Shown here: positions 7,111 to 14,310 of the stretch, in pieces
Layout of the letters: every line of letters begins with the position of its first letter
Numbering within the stretch: the stretch's first letter is position 1
DNA from: Methanotrichaceae archaeon
Lineage (GTDB): Archaea > Halobacteriota > Methanosarcinia > Methanotrichales > Methanotrichaceae
Assembly (NCBI GenBank): GCA_013329455.1
Contig: DUKF01000249.1
Coordinates: 1-23,021 of the forward strand
Reading direction: 5' to 3'
DNA length: 23,021 bases
The notes under the pieces: model-generated
Database searches by the model: none
What the model was told of the DNA's origin: nothing
Seen by the model: the letters and a program-made list of their open reading frames with translations, nothing else
Made by a program: the position numbers and the translations under genes

Positions 7111-7437
7111 GTGGAAGTTTTAGAGAGGCGACTTTATAAAGGGGCGGCAGAGATCGACGAGGTCTTCGGCGTCGTGTCGAGCATCATATTCGGCCCCAAC
7201 TTCGACTGGAATATATCCAGCTCGGCTGAGGATAAGATGGTGATGAAGATCACCGGATGCCCCCTGTTGGAGGAAGCGAGCCGGAAGGGTCGTGATCTTG
7301 AGGAGCTGTCCAAAACGTGTCAAGCCTACTGCAGATCTGCCGTGGAGAACCTCAACCCCAAGTGCAGTCAGGTGTACACCAAGAGGATGTGTTCCGGGGA
7401 CGGCTACTGCGAAAACGTGATCTCCATAAGAGGATAG
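7111..7437 (+). CDS. Cysteine-rich small protein, ATC-hydrolase-like (PF14196-type)
   Basis: The 108-residue protein has an N-terminal strand/helix region and a cysteine-patterned C-terminal half: GCPLLEEA, then LSKTCQAYCRSAVENLNPK, then CSQVYTKRMCSGDGYCE. The spacing C-P-x-L...C-x3-C...C...R-M-x-x-GDG-x-C-E resembles the C-terminal part of the L-2-amino-thiazoline-4-carboxylate hydrolase family, whose short archaeal members have no proven reaction. I name the family only by motif. The start is GTG with GAGGTG 7 nt upstream. Seven cysteines in about 60 residues suggest metal, Fe-S or redox chemistry in an anaerobe; this is inference. The gene is monocistronic and ends at a strong bidirectional hairpin. 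Confidence 0.6.
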   Translation: MEVLERRLYKGAAEIDEVFGVVSSIIFGPNFDWNISSSAEDKMVMKITGCPLLEEASRKGRDLEELSKTCQAYCRSAVENLNPKCSQVYTKRMCSGDGYCENVISIRG

Positions 7438-7478
7438 ACGGCGGATCTAGAAGCAAAACCGCAAAAAATTAAAGAGAT

Positions 7479-7508
7479 GGGCCGGAAGACCCAAGGGGTC
7501 TTTGGCCC
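7479..7508. terminator. Bidirectional terminator hairpin between convergent genes
   Basis: GGGCC + AAGACCC, loop AAG, GGGTCTT + GGCCC form a two-part stem of 12 base pairs with a small internal bulge. The plus strand continues into CGATTTTCTC. The minus strand continues into CTCTTTAATTTTTTGCGG, a long U tract. It sits between the ends of the cysteine-rich gene (7437) and the channel gene (7533) and can serve both. Confidence 0.7.
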
Positions 7509-7532
7509 GCCGATTTTCTCAACGCTTTTTGG

Positions 7533-8318
7533 CTATTTCTGGCGGCCGTATACGTACCAGTAGACAGCTCCCACGAAGAGACCGCCGCCGACGATGTTCC
7601 CCAATGTCACGGGAATCAGGTTGACCGTGAAGAACTGAGCCCAGGTAACATCTGCGCCGTACATTATGCCCGAAGGAATGAAGAACATGTTGGCAATGCT
7701 GTGCTCAAACCCGATTGCCACGAAAGCCATTATCGGAAACCATATGCCTAAAACCTTGCTGACCACATCGTCCGAGGCGATGGCGAGCCACACCGATAGG
7801 CAGACCAACCAGTTACAACCAACGCCCTTGAAGAAGAGCGGCCAAAAGCCTTGAGCGACCTTTGCCTCGGCTATGCCGGTGATGGTGCCAAGCCACGGAT
7901 CAGTGGCCAATAGGCCGGTTAAATATGTCAGAAAGAGCACCACAAATATCGAACCTAAGAAATTTCCTACGTAAGATACCGTCCAGTTTCTGGCTAGGCC
8001 CGACCACGAGGCCTTCTTGTTGAGAACTGCCGGAATGCAACAGGCGGTATTCCCCGTAAACAGCTCTGCTCCGGCGACCACAACGAGGATCAACCCCACC
8101 GGGAAGACCGCTCCGAATATGAACTTCTGCAATCCTGGATTATCTGCCCGAAGGCCGGGAACCCCACCGCCAACGATGACCGCCAAAAGCCCGCCAAAGG
8201 CGATAAAAGCACCTGCCAAAAAGCCCAGCGTCAACAACGGTCCAAAGGCCATCTCGACCTTGTTACAGCCGATGTTGTCGACCGAGCAGGTCGTCTCTTT
8301 GGGTGATTTGAATCCCAT
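7533..8318 (-). CDS. Formate/nitrite transporter family channel (FdhC/FocA-like)
   Basis: The 261-residue integral membrane protein has the six-helix FNT fold. Family motifs are AELFTGNTA near 84-92, NWLVCLSVW at 169-177, GFEHSIANMFFIP at 203-215 with the conserved central histidine H206, and NLIPVTLGNIVGG at 233-245. FNT proteins form pentameric channels for formate, nitrite, hydrosulfide or small weak acids such as acetate and lactate. Methanogen homologues are often called FdhC beside formate dehydrogenase, but no fdh gene is near, so the substrate is open. The start ATG has GGGAG about 8 nt upstream. The best promoter is some 240 nt upstream, implying a long leader. Confidence 0.9.
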   Translation of the reverse strand: MGFKSPKETTCSVDNIGCNKVEMAFGPLLTLGFLAGAFIAFGGLLAVIVGGGVPGLRADNPGLQKFIFGAVFPVGLILVVVAGAELFTGNTACCIPAVLNKKASWSGLARNWTVSYVGNFLGSIFVVLFLTYLTGLLATDPWLGTITGIAEAKVAQGFWPLFFKGVGCNWLVCLSVWLAIASDDVVSKVLGIWFPIMAFVAIGFEHSIANMFFIPSGIMYGADVTWAQFFTVNLIPVTLGNIVGGGLFVGAVYWYVYGRQK

Positions 8319-8557
8319 TTGTATTTCTCCCTAGTATCTCTGTGAATCCTGCCCAACCCCAAAGGGAGTTGGAAACTCTTGGATTTGGATCTGTTCTGGC
8401 CAAAGGCCAAAAAATGAGTTTTTTTTCAGCATTCCGGCGTCTCGCCACCTCCGGTCCATACCAAAGGAGTTCGTGAATGAGCTTTTGGGCCGGATCATAC
8501 GAGGAACGCCGAACATCTCTCACGGTTCCGTCTCATGACATAAAAAGGTTCTGCGAG
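8319..8557 (-). other. Long untranslated leader or spacer upstream of the FNT gene
   Basis: About 240 nt separate the TATA element at 8558-8571 from the FNT start. On the minus strand this contains small inverted repeats (GAGTT-TCC-AACTC near 8367-8379; GGCC-TTT-GGCC near 8398-8408) and runs of A. No recognised riboswitch could be identified. The minus-strand open frames here (for example one beginning MRDVRRSSYD) lack ribosome binding sites and overlap the FNT gene. Confidence 0.35.
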
Positions 8558-8571
8558 ACTATATATATAAC
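8558..8571 (-). promoter_or_regulatory. Strong TATA element upstream of the FNT gene
   Basis: The sequence ACTATATATATAAC is the best TATA match in the 8319-8761 gap. On the minus strand it would drive the FNT gene with a leader of about 215 nt. It is nearly symmetric, so plus-strand use toward hisH is not excluded. Confidence 0.45.
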
Positions 8572-8683
8572 TCAATAGACCCAGTGGTTCCGGTCCACGA
8601 CACGTAAGCGACCGGCACGGCAAAAGCCTCCCAGGCCATGAAGGTCGGTATCATCGGGGTGGAAGTTGTGAAAATCCCCTAAA

Positions 8684-8695
8684 AAGGTATATATG
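8684..8695 (+). promoter_or_regulatory. TATA element of the hisHF operon
   Basis: AAAAAGGTATATATGG places a TATA box about 70 nt upstream of the hisH start, with transcription expected near 8715. Confidence 0.5.
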
Positions 8696-8761
8696 GGCCC
8701 GGGAGGCATAAAACCAAGCTGATTTGAAACATCCGAATTTACGTTATCAGGTGAACGAGAC

Positions 8762-9364
8762 TTGACGATTGCAGTTGTCAATTATGGGGTGGGAAACCTC
8801 TTCAGCATATACAACGCCCTGGAGCGGATCGAGGCTAAGCCCGAGCTGATAACCGAACCAGAAGATCTGGCCGGAGCCGAGGGCGTTGTCGTTCCAGGAG
8901 TCGGCTCCTTTGGAAGGTGCATGAGACGACTATCCCGGTTCGAAGGCGCCCTCTCACAAGTGCTGGAGGAGGGAACGCCCATGCTGGGGATATGTGTCGG
9001 TATGCAGGTCCTCTTCGATAGAAGCGAGGAGAGCCCCGAGGAGGGGCTTGGATGGATAAAGGGAGACGTGGTCCGTCTCCCAAATTCGGTCCTCGTTCCC
9101 CAGATGGGATGGAACACCCTTTCAATAAAAAAGGAGGTTGAGATCCTGGAGGGGATCGGCGAGGAAGACTTCTTCTACTTCGTCCACTCTTATCACTGCG
9201 TCCCAATAGACAAATCTGTCTTGGCCGCCACCACCGATTACGGCCTGGATCTTGCTGCGGCGGTATCGAGAGATAACCTCTTTGCAGTCCAGTTCCACCC
9301 TGAAAAATCGGGACAAAAGGGGCTCAATATACTCAAGAACTTTGTGAGGTTGACGAGATGTTAG
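8762..9364 (+). CDS. hisH: Imidazole glycerol phosphate synthase, glutaminase subunit
   Basis: The 200-residue class I glutamine amidotransferase supplies ammonia to HisF in histidine biosynthesis. The oxyanion segment and nucleophile are in GICVGMQ (C78). The His-Glu pair is in QFHPEKS (H179, E181). PGVGSFG at 45-51 and PQMGWN at 113-118 are further HisH signatures. Length is the family norm. The start is TTG, chosen because AGGTGA lies 7 nt upstream and the family begins directly with the [10 protein letters not shown] strand. The last 7 nt overlap the hisF start (ATGTTAG), so translation is coupled. Confidence 0.96.
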   Translation: MTIAVVNYGVGNLFSIYNALERIEAKPELITEPEDLAGAEGVVVPGVGSFGRCMRRLSRFEGALSQVLEEGTPMLGICVGMQVLFDRSEESPEEGLGWIKGDVVRLPNSVLVPQMGWNTLSIKKEVEILEGIGEEDFFYFVHSYHCVPIDKSVLAATTDYGLDLAAAVSRDNLFAVQFHPEKSGQKGLNILKNFVRLTRC

Positions 9365-10170
9365 CCAGGAGGATAATCCCCTGCCTCGACTGCGACTTCG
9401 GGGTTCCCCAGGGAAGGGTCGTGAAGGGTATCGAGTTCAAGCAGATCAGGTATGCTGGAGTTCCCTGGGAGCTGGCCACCCGGTATTACGAGGAGGGCGC
9501 AGACGAGATAGTATTTCTGGACATCACCGCCTCCCACGAGAGGCGGGATACGATGGTCAACGTCATCAGGACCACCGCCAAGAACGTCTTCGTGCCTCTG
9601 GCCGTGGGCGGCGGGATCAAAAGCGTCGACGACGTGAGGGGCGTCTTCAAGGCCGGGGCCGACAAAGTCACCGTGAACACGACGGCCCTGAAACGACCCG
9701 AGATCATCACCGAGATTGCCGATGAATACGGAAGCCAGGCCTGCGTAGTCGCCATAGATGCTAAGCGAAGGGACGCGCCGTGCGAGGAGAATATCTCGGT
9801 CCCAACGCCCCAAGGCGAATCCTGGTTTGAGTGCTCCTTTTACGGCGGAAGGGAGTTTACTGGGGTCGACGCCATCGTCTGGGCGATGAAAGCCGAAGAG
9901 CTAGGCGCTGGCGAGATCCTCCTCACCAGCATGGATCGGGACGGGACTTACGACGGATTCGACCTGCCCCTCACCGACGGTGTCTGCAACAGGGTGAGGA
10001 TACCTGTGATTGCCTCGGGCGGGTGCGGCAACGCCGAGCACATATTCGAGGTATTCCAGAAGACCGGGGCCTCGGCCGCCCTCGCCGCCAGCATATTCCA
10101 CTACAAAGAGTGGGGAGTCGACGAGGTCAAAAGGTATCTCGCCGAGAGGGGGATTCACGTCAGAATTTGA
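9358..10170 (+). CDS. hisF: Imidazole glycerol phosphate synthase, cyclase subunit
   Basis: The 270-residue (beta/alpha)8-barrel enzyme converts PRFAR plus ammonia to imidazole glycerol phosphate and AICAR. Catalytic residues are D11 in IIPCLDCD and D134 in VVAIDAKR. Phosphate-binding loops are visible as AVGGGIKS near 82-89 and ASGGCGN near 219-225. It is about 17 residues longer than most HisF. The extra residues are near GVPQ, where the usual motif is CLDVDNGRVVKG, in the segment 139-158, and near the IHVRI tail. It overlaps hisH by 7 nt and ends at a hairpin terminator. Other his genes are not in the window. Confidence 0.96.
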   Translation: MLARRIIPCLDCDFGVPQGRVVKGIEFKQIRYAGVPWELATRYYEEGADEIVFLDITASHERRDTMVNVIRTTAKNVFVPLAVGGGIKSVDDVRGVFKAGADKVTVNTTALKRPEIITEIADEYGSQACVVAIDAKRRDAPCEENISVPTPQGESWFECSFYGGREFTGVDAIVWAMKAEELGAGEILLTSMDRDGTYDGFDLPLTDGVCNRVRIPVIASGGCGNAEHIFEVFQKTGASAALAASIFHYKEWGVDEVKRYLAERGIHVRI

Positions 10171-10204
10171 ATTGCGGTTTTGAGCTTTTGGGTCTGAGGT
10201 CTGG

Positions 10205-10232
10205 AAGGGACTCGGCCCCGCCGTCCCTTTTC
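10205..10232 (+). terminator. Hairpin terminator after hisF
   Basis: AAGGGAC pairs perfectly with GTCCCTT across an 11-nt loop that can itself form CGG/CCG, followed by TTTCCCTGCTTT. It lies 35 nt after the hisF stop. Confidence 0.6.
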
Positions 10233-10266
10233 CCTGCTTTAAGCTCGAAGCCGGAGCGATACCGCC

Positions 10267-10277
10267 AGATTTATAGA
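10267..10277 (+). promoter_or_regulatory. TATA-like element for the feoA gene
   Basis: GATTTATAGAC lies about 47 nt upstream of the TTG start at 10319. Transcription would begin near 10297, which rules out the alternative TTG at 10280 as a practical start. Confidence 0.4.
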
Positions 10278-10318
10278 CGTTGGATCGTTCTAACCACGGT
10301 GAAATTAGAGGTGTCGAA

Positions 10319-10591
10319 TTGATCTCGCTGACGAAAGCACCCTGCAACCTGGTCCTGGAGATAAAATCCTTTTCTGAGAGCTTCGGCTGGGCGAAGAGGT
10401 TGGAATCGATGGGAATAAGAAAAGGGCAGAGGGTCCGCAAGATCGCCTGCCAGCCCTTCGGAGGGCCGGTGGTGATCGAGGTCGGCGGATGTTGCGTATC
10501 AATGGGAAGGGGGATCGCCTCCAAGATTGACGTCGAGGTGGTTCACGAGGCAGCCCCCAAAAAAGAGGCGATATCCGAGCCCGCAAGATAA
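10319..10591 (+). CDS. feoA: FeoA domain protein
   Basis: The 90-residue protein is a FeoA SH3-like domain: ISLTKAPCNLVLEI, SFGWAKRLESMGIRKGQRV, VVIEVGGCCVSMGRGIASKI. FeoA proteins assist the FeoB ferrous iron transporter or act as the C-terminal domain of metal-dependent regulators. No feoB is adjacent, and a charged tail (KKEAISEPAR) follows the domain. The start TTG at 10319 is preferred because GAGGTG lies 5 nt upstream at 10308-10313 and because the family begins with this strand; a longer in-frame version from 10280 has no support. It converges on the regulator gene, 32 nt away. Confidence 0.85.
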   Translation: MISLTKAPCNLVLEIKSFSESFGWAKRLESMGIRKGQRVRKIACQPFGGPVVIEVGGCCVSMGRGIASKIDVEVVHEAAPKKEAISEPAR

Positions 10592-10623
10592 ATTCTCATA
10601 AGGCCTCTATGGCCCCAAAGATC

Positions 10624-11001
10624 TCAGCTCGATATTAGCTCTTTAAGCTTCTGTATGCTCTCCATCGTCTGGGCAGACTCTTGCTGTTTCTCTTCTTCGA
10701 AATGCTTTATTATCTCGTCGATAGGGGTCAGAAGTGAGTAGACTTTCATCGGCCTGCCTTTGCCGCCCCTTCTGACCTCCTTCTCGCTCACCCAATCATT
10801 CTCGCGCAGCGCGCGCATCGCTATGCTAACCTCAGGTTGCCTGAGGTTGGAACCCATCTCGATATCCCGCGAGGATGCTTCGTTCACGTTGGCCAGGTAC
10901 GTTATCAGGATGGCCACGTTCCGCTGTACACCAAGACTTCTAAGGGTCTCCGCGAACTCGAGGTCTTTATCGTCCAGCACTTTCACTGTGCTCTCCTTCA
11001 T
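10624..11001 (-). CDS. Winged-helix transcriptional regulator
   Basis: About 125 residues. The central part is a winged helix: VQRNVAILITYLANV, then ASSRDIEMGSNL, a recognition helix around RQPEVSIAMRALRENDWV, and a basic wing RRGGKGRPMKVY. A glutamate-rich C-terminal helix (IIKHFEEEKQQES) likely dimerises. This resembles TrmB/ArsR-like predicted regulators common in methanogens; its targets are unknown. A TATA box (AAATTTAAAAAAA) sits 20-30 nt upstream of two adjacent ATGs at 11004 and 11001, predicting a leaderless or nearly leaderless mRNA. A GTG at 11010 is also possible. There are no cysteine pairs for metal sensing. Its gene points at feoA tail-to-tail, so co-regulation is not implied. 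Confidence 0.85.
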   Translation of the reverse strand: MKESTVKVLDDKDLEFAETLRSLGVQRNVAILITYLANVNEASSRDIEMGSNLRQPEVSIAMRALRENDWVSEKEVRRGGKGRPMKVYSLLTPIDEIIKHFEEEKQQESAQTMESIQKLKELISS

Positions 11002-11017
11002 CATTATCACCGGGGGA

Positions 11018-11030
11018 TTTTTTTAAATTT
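11018..11030 (-). promoter_or_regulatory. TATA box of the regulator gene
   Basis: The minus-strand reading AAATTTAAAAAAA is centred about 25 nt before the ATG pair at 11004/11001, which fits leaderless transcription. Confidence 0.5.
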
Positions 11031-11322
11031 TCGTCCTACAAAAACTTAATCATATAAATAATTTATTTCGAGGGGCAGGACAATAATCATAATATGAAAA
11101 AGCGATTGGGGCGGATCAGCTATAAGCGCCGTTTTTTGATAGCAGAAAGAGTTTCAGAATCTTGCGACCCAACCTGACACGATCGTGGCGCAAAGGCGAT
11201 CACCGGAAGAGCAAGATTGCGCACCCTCGTGTTTTATGATCACGAATGGAAAATTGTGCGAGAGGGTTTGTGGTCCTCGGGCGGACAAATCCATCCCAGA
11301 ATTCGCAGCCATTCTTCGCACA
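11031..11322. other. Non-coding gap
   Basis: About 290 nt with an AT-rich start (TCATATAAATAATTTATTTCG near 11049) and no supported gene. Short frames on both strands lack ribosome binding sites and motifs. A promoter or small RNA could lie here, but nothing specific is recognisable. Confidence 0.4.
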
Positions 11323-11502
11323 CTAAGAGCCCCTTTCGGCTCTCTTCTTCTCAAGCTGCAGCTCCCTCAACCTGGATCGAAGGGCGATAAGGCTCACCTT
11401 GTGGACCATCGAAGTGGCAACGAGATCGCCGTAGCCCTCCGAGGCCTCTTTCAGCAGGGAGTCCAGACTTTCTCTTTTTGCTGGATTCATATCAAATTTC
11501 AT
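11323..11502 (-). CDS. Small hypothetical protein (59 residues)
   Basis: No family is recognised. The product begins MKFDMNPAKRESLDSLLKEA and ends in a highly charged amphipathic helix (LRSRLRELQLEKKRAERGS). It is predicted to be almost wholly helical, with a possible coiled coil from about residue 34 onward, and is cytoplasmic. The ATG at 11502 is chosen because the TATA element AATATTTAAACAA is centred about 26 nt upstream, giving a leaderless mRNA, and GGTGA lies just ahead. The frame is open further upstream to 11661, but that part crosses the promoter and looks non-coding. An ATG four codons later is an alternative start. Confidence 0.5.
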   Translation of the reverse strand: MKFDMNPAKRESLDSLLKEASEGYGDLVATSMVHKVSLIALRSRLRELQLEKKRAERGS

Positions 11503-11520
11503 CTTCACCACGCTCACACT

Positions 11521-11536
11521 TTGTTTAAATATTTTA
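11521..11536 (-). promoter_or_regulatory. TATA box of the small protein gene
   Basis: The minus strand reads AAATATTTAAACAA, centred about 26 nt before the ATG at 11502. A second AT-rich element (GTATATAAG) lies near 11543-11552. Confidence 0.45.
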
Positions 11537-11712
11537 TTTATCTTATATACTACTTTTGCGACCGACGCGATAGACGCACTCCAAATCTCAAGAAAAGAGC
11601 TGCGAGCCGAAAAGTTTTGCAGGGTTCGGATGTCGACCCTGCTTTTCTCTCCCGCCGTCATCGCGAAAGGTCGCCCTGACGGCCAAAACAGACCGATTAA
11701 GATCCGATAAGT

Positions 11713-11898
11713 TCAGTACCTTCTCGGTGATCTTGCAGGTCTGTGCTTCTCATAACATTCGCTGCAGTATACCGGCCTCGATCCGTCTGGCTTGAAGGGA
11801 ACCTTGGTTTCCTTTCCACAATCCGCACAGACCGCGTCGTGCATCTCTCTGGGGCCTCTGTCGAAGCCGCCTCTACGTCCACCACGTCTATCGTCCAT
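11713..11898 (-). CDS. CxxC-x17-CxxC zinc-binding small protein
   Basis: The 61-residue protein has a glycine/arginine-rich N-terminus (DDRRGGRRGGFDRGPRE) and one zinc-ribbon-like domain: C24-A-D-C27, then GKETKVPFKPDGSRPVYC with C45-S-E-C48. This matches the CxxC-x17-CxxC archaeal domain family (TIGR04272-like), common in Methanosarcinales. The basic RGG-like head and RPARSPRRY tail suggest nucleic acid binding, but function is not established. The start ATG at 11898 has GTGA 5 nt upstream. Longer in-frame versions starting further upstream add sequence unlike the family. Confidence 0.8.
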   Translation of the reverse strand: MDDRRGGRRGGFDRGPREMHDAVCADCGKETKVPFKPDGSRPVYCSECYEKHRPARSPRRY

Positions 11899-12166
11899 TA
11901 TATTCACGTACCTTTTTGGTCTTCGATTCCGAAGAACCGACGGTGCTAGCGAGATCCCCAAAGAGGTCATCCACGCAAGCTGGAATATGTACTCCCACCA
12001 TGAAGATATACCTGTTGGTAGATTGGAGAGCGTCCCTCCTGCCTGTTAATCGATCCCGCCTCTCAAAAACTGCCTTCATCCAAACGCCCTTTCCTTCAAT
12101 CTTAAAGCTATCTGGCCGTTTTGATTCGAGATTTTCTGCGAATATTCTAAATACACCATCGACCTC
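11899..12166. other. Divergent intergenic region
   Basis: About 268 nt between the zinc-ribbon gene (minus) and the glutaminyl cyclase gene (plus). Near 12141-12153, AATATTCTAAATA could be the TATA element of the latter. No gene is supported. Confidence 0.4.
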
Positions 12167-12973
12167 GTGAAACCCAGAACTATGACCGCGAGATTTGTCG
12201 CCACATTGATCTTTGGAGCACTCCTTTTCGCCCTCCTTGCAGGCTGTATCGAGGAGAAAGCTCCCGATGCCCAAAGGGTCCCAGTCCACGGCTTCACTGT
12301 GGTCGCTGTCTATCCCCACGATCCTGGTGCCTTTACCCAGGGATTGGCCTATAAGGATGGCGTTCTTTACGAGGGGACCGGCCTTTATGGAGGGTCCACC
12401 CTCCGCGAAACGATGCCGGAGACGGGAGTGGTCATAAGATCGCGTAGCTTGCCGCCCCAGCTCTTCGGCGAGGGCATCGCCCTCTGGGAAGATCGGCTGG
12501 TCCAGCTCACCTGGAGATCCGGGATCGCCCTCGTCTGGGATCTCGAAAACCTCACCGTCGAAAGGACTTTCGCCTATCCGACAGAAGGGTGGGGGATCAC
12601 CAGCGACGGTCGAAACCTGATCATGAGCGATGGGTCCTCAGAGCTTCGGTTCCTAGATCCTGAGACTTTCCAGGTGACAGGAAAGATCGAGGTTGTGAGC
12701 GAGGGCGCTCCCCTCCCAAGGCTCAATGAGCTCGAGTACGTTGAGGGCTTAATCTACGCCAACGTCTGGGAAACCGACAGAATCGCCATAATCTCTCCGG
12801 AGACAGGGTTGGTGGTGGGGTGGATCGACCTGTCCGGCCTTTTGACCGAAGAGGAGCGGCTCCGGGCAGACGTTCTGAACGGGATCGCCTACGATTCTGG
12901 GACTGATCGGCTCCTTGTCACTGGAAAGTTCTGGCCCAAAATATTCCAGATCGAGATCGAAACCTCGGAATGA
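12167..12973 (+). CDS. Glutaminyl cyclase (glutamine cyclotransferase), lipoprotein
   Basis: The 268-residue protein has a signal sequence with lipobox: a hydrophobic stretch VATLIFGALLFALLAGC ending at C27. The mature protein is likely lipid-anchored outside the cytoplasmic membrane. The rest is a plant/bacterial-type glutaminyl cyclase beta-propeller (PF05096): YPHDPGAFTQGLAY, YEGTGLYGGSTLRE, NELEYVEGLIYANVW and VLNGIAYDSGTDRLLVTGKFWP are family landmarks. These enzymes cyclise N-terminal glutamine to pyroglutamate. The start is GTG 12167, or ATG 12182 five codons later. No ribosome binding site precedes either, and a TATA-like element at 12141-12153 suggests a short or absent leader. Confidence 0.88.
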   Translation: MKPRTMTARFVATLIFGALLFALLAGCIEEKAPDAQRVPVHGFTVVAVYPHDPGAFTQGLAYKDGVLYEGTGLYGGSTLRETMPETGVVIRSRSLPPQLFGEGIALWEDRLVQLTWRSGIALVWDLENLTVERTFAYPTEGWGITSDGRNLIMSDGSSELRFLDPETFQVTGKIEVVSEGAPLPRLNELEYVEGLIYANVWETDRIAIISPETGLVVGWIDLSGLLTEEERLRADVLNGIAYDSGTDRLLVTGKFWPKIFQIEIETSE

Positions 12974-13026
12974 TAGAGACCGTTTGGAGGGTTTTCAGAA
13001 GAGCCGAGGGTCGATATCGTAAAGGT

Positions 13027-13038
13027 AATTTTAATACC
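13027..13038 (+). promoter_or_regulatory. TATA-like element for the beta-helix protein gene
   Basis: AATTTTAATACC is about 40 nt upstream of the ATG at 13072. The ribosome binding site GAGGT at 13061-13064 lies between them. Confidence 0.4.
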
Positions 13039-13071
13039 GAGTAGTTATATCTTGAAATCAGAGGTTTAAAT

Positions 13072-14148
13072 ATGCTCAAAGATCGCACTCATAAACTCGT
13101 CGCGGGCGCTTGGCTCGTGATGGCAATCTTCCTGTCGGCGGGGTTCGCCCAGGCGGCCGACATATCTGACGACCTCAATTCGAGCATCGAGGCTGCTATC
13201 GAGGCTTCAGAGGGCGCCTCACAGGAGACTAACGCCACCGCCGTGGCGGAAACGGAAAACGGTACCGAAGTCGCAGCTGAAACCGCGAATGATACCGTCG
13301 CAGCCGAAACAGGAACTTCAATCGAACCTGTCACAGCGGTGGGAGTTTCGACCCCTGACGAGACCGAAATCGAAACGAAAGGTGACGCAGCGAATCAGGT
13401 CGGGACGGAGATAGTAACCGAGAAGGTCGGAGAAGGGGCCGAAGAGGTGGAGATGATTAGCACCGTTTGTCTCAACGGCTGCAACTACACCACCATCCAG
13501 GCCGCCATCGACGCTTCAAAGGACGGCGAGGTCGTGGAGGTAGGAAGCGGAACCTACAATGAGAACGTCGTCGTGAATAAATCGATCACACTTCGAGGGG
13601 TGAACACCGGCGAAGGAGTTCCTGTGGTGAACGCCCAGGGGAACGGTGGCACCGTGGTTCTCAAAGCGGACGGGATTGTCCTTGAGGGTCTCTACATCAC
13701 CAACGCCGGCCCCTATCCAAGCGCCGGGATCGAGGTCGTCTCTGACGACAACATGATCGCCGGAAACGGGATCTGGAACAGTGACTGGGTGGGAATTTAC
13801 CTCAAGGGCTGCACCAACACCACGATCTCCGAGTGCATCTCCTCCAACAACGGGAACGACGGCATTCTGGTCTTCAGGGCCCCGGGCAATTTCGTCAGAG
13901 ATAATGTGGTGAGCAACAATGGCGACGACGGGATTCAGCTCCTGAACTGCGACAACAACCGAGTAGAGGGCAACGTCGTCGGCAACAACACCGACGTGGG
14001 GATCCTTCTGGACACCTCTCAGAACTCTGTCGTTATCGGAAATACCCTCAGCTACAACAACAAGGGTATTGGTCTGCTCAACTCCGGAATCGACAGGGTC
14101 GGACCCAATCGATTCGTAAACAACACCCAGGACCTGGAATTGGCCTAG
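13072..14148 (+). CDS. Secreted NosD-like right-handed beta-helix protein
   Basis: The 358-residue protein starts with a signal peptide (LVAGAWLVMAIFLSAGFAQA, cleavage near 28/29). Residues 30-130 are a low-complexity Ala/Glu/Thr linker with repeated AETxNxT-type units. Residues 133-358 form a parallel beta-helix of the NosD/PbH1 type: NYTTIQAAIDASKDGEVVEV, SGTYNENVVVNKSITLRG, then repeated NxxxxNxxGI rungs such as NNGNDGILV, NNGDDGIQL, NNTDVGILL and NNKGIGLL. Many NxS/T sequons (residues 36, 54, 63, 73, 138 and 169, plus more in the helix) predict N-glycosylation on the cell surface. It may be a surface adhesin or a carbohydrate-binding or processing protein. A hairpin terminator follows the stop. 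Confidence 0.88.
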   Translation: MLKDRTHKLVAGAWLVMAIFLSAGFAQAADISDDLNSSIEAAIEASEGASQETNATAVAETENGTEVAAETANDTVAAETGTSIEPVTAVGVSTPDETEIETKGDAANQVGTEIVTEKVGEGAEEVEMISTVCLNGCNYTTIQAAIDASKDGEVVEVGSGTYNENVVVNKSITLRGVNTGEGVPVVNAQGNGGTVVLKADGIVLEGLYITNAGPYPSAGIEVVSDDNMIAGNGIWNSDWVGIYLKGCTNTTISECISSNNGNDGILVFRAPGNFVRDNVVSNNGDDGIQLLNCDNNRVEGNVVGNNTDVGILLDTSQNSVVIGNTLSYNNKGIGLLNSGIDRVGPNRFVNNTQDLELA

Positions 14149-14175
14149 ATCCGATCTTCGGATCCCCGGCCACTT
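14148..14175 (+). terminator. Hairpin terminator after the beta-helix gene
   Basis: GATCCGA-TCT-TCGGATC is a perfect 7-bp stem with a 3-nt loop beginning at the last base of the stop codon. CTATTTTTAC follows about 13 nt later. Confidence 0.5.
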
Positions 14176-14274
14176 CTATTTTTACATAATTTCGATAAGT
14201 TCTGCCTTCCTTCTCCGTCCAGATCTGCAGAAATCGACTAAAAGGCGGGAGACGGACATCAATTGCCTTCGAAA

Positions 14275-14286
14275 CCAATTTAACCC
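14275..14286 (+). promoter_or_regulatory. Possible TATA element for the aksA gene
   Basis: CCAATTTAACCC lies about 30 nt before the ATG at 14311, consistent with a leaderless mRNA. No ribosome binding site is seen before that ATG. Confidence 0.3.
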
Positions 14287-14310
14287 ACGGATGCTACATA
14301 TCTCGTCGAC

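Noticed and set aside
8263..8523. A minus-strand 86-codon frame beginning MRDVRRSSYD upstream of the FNT gene.
   Set aside because: It overlaps the FNT start in another frame, lacks a ribosome binding site and has no family resemblance. The region is better explained as leader.
10595..10620. A small inverted repeat (GGCC-TCTAT-GGCC) between feoA and the regulator, considered as a terminator.
   Set aside because: The stem is only 4 bp and no T tract follows, so it is too weak to call.
11185..11679. A plus-strand 164-codon frame over the small-protein region.
   Set aside because: It runs antisense through the 59-codon gene and its promoter, with no ribosome binding site and a composition unlike a protein.
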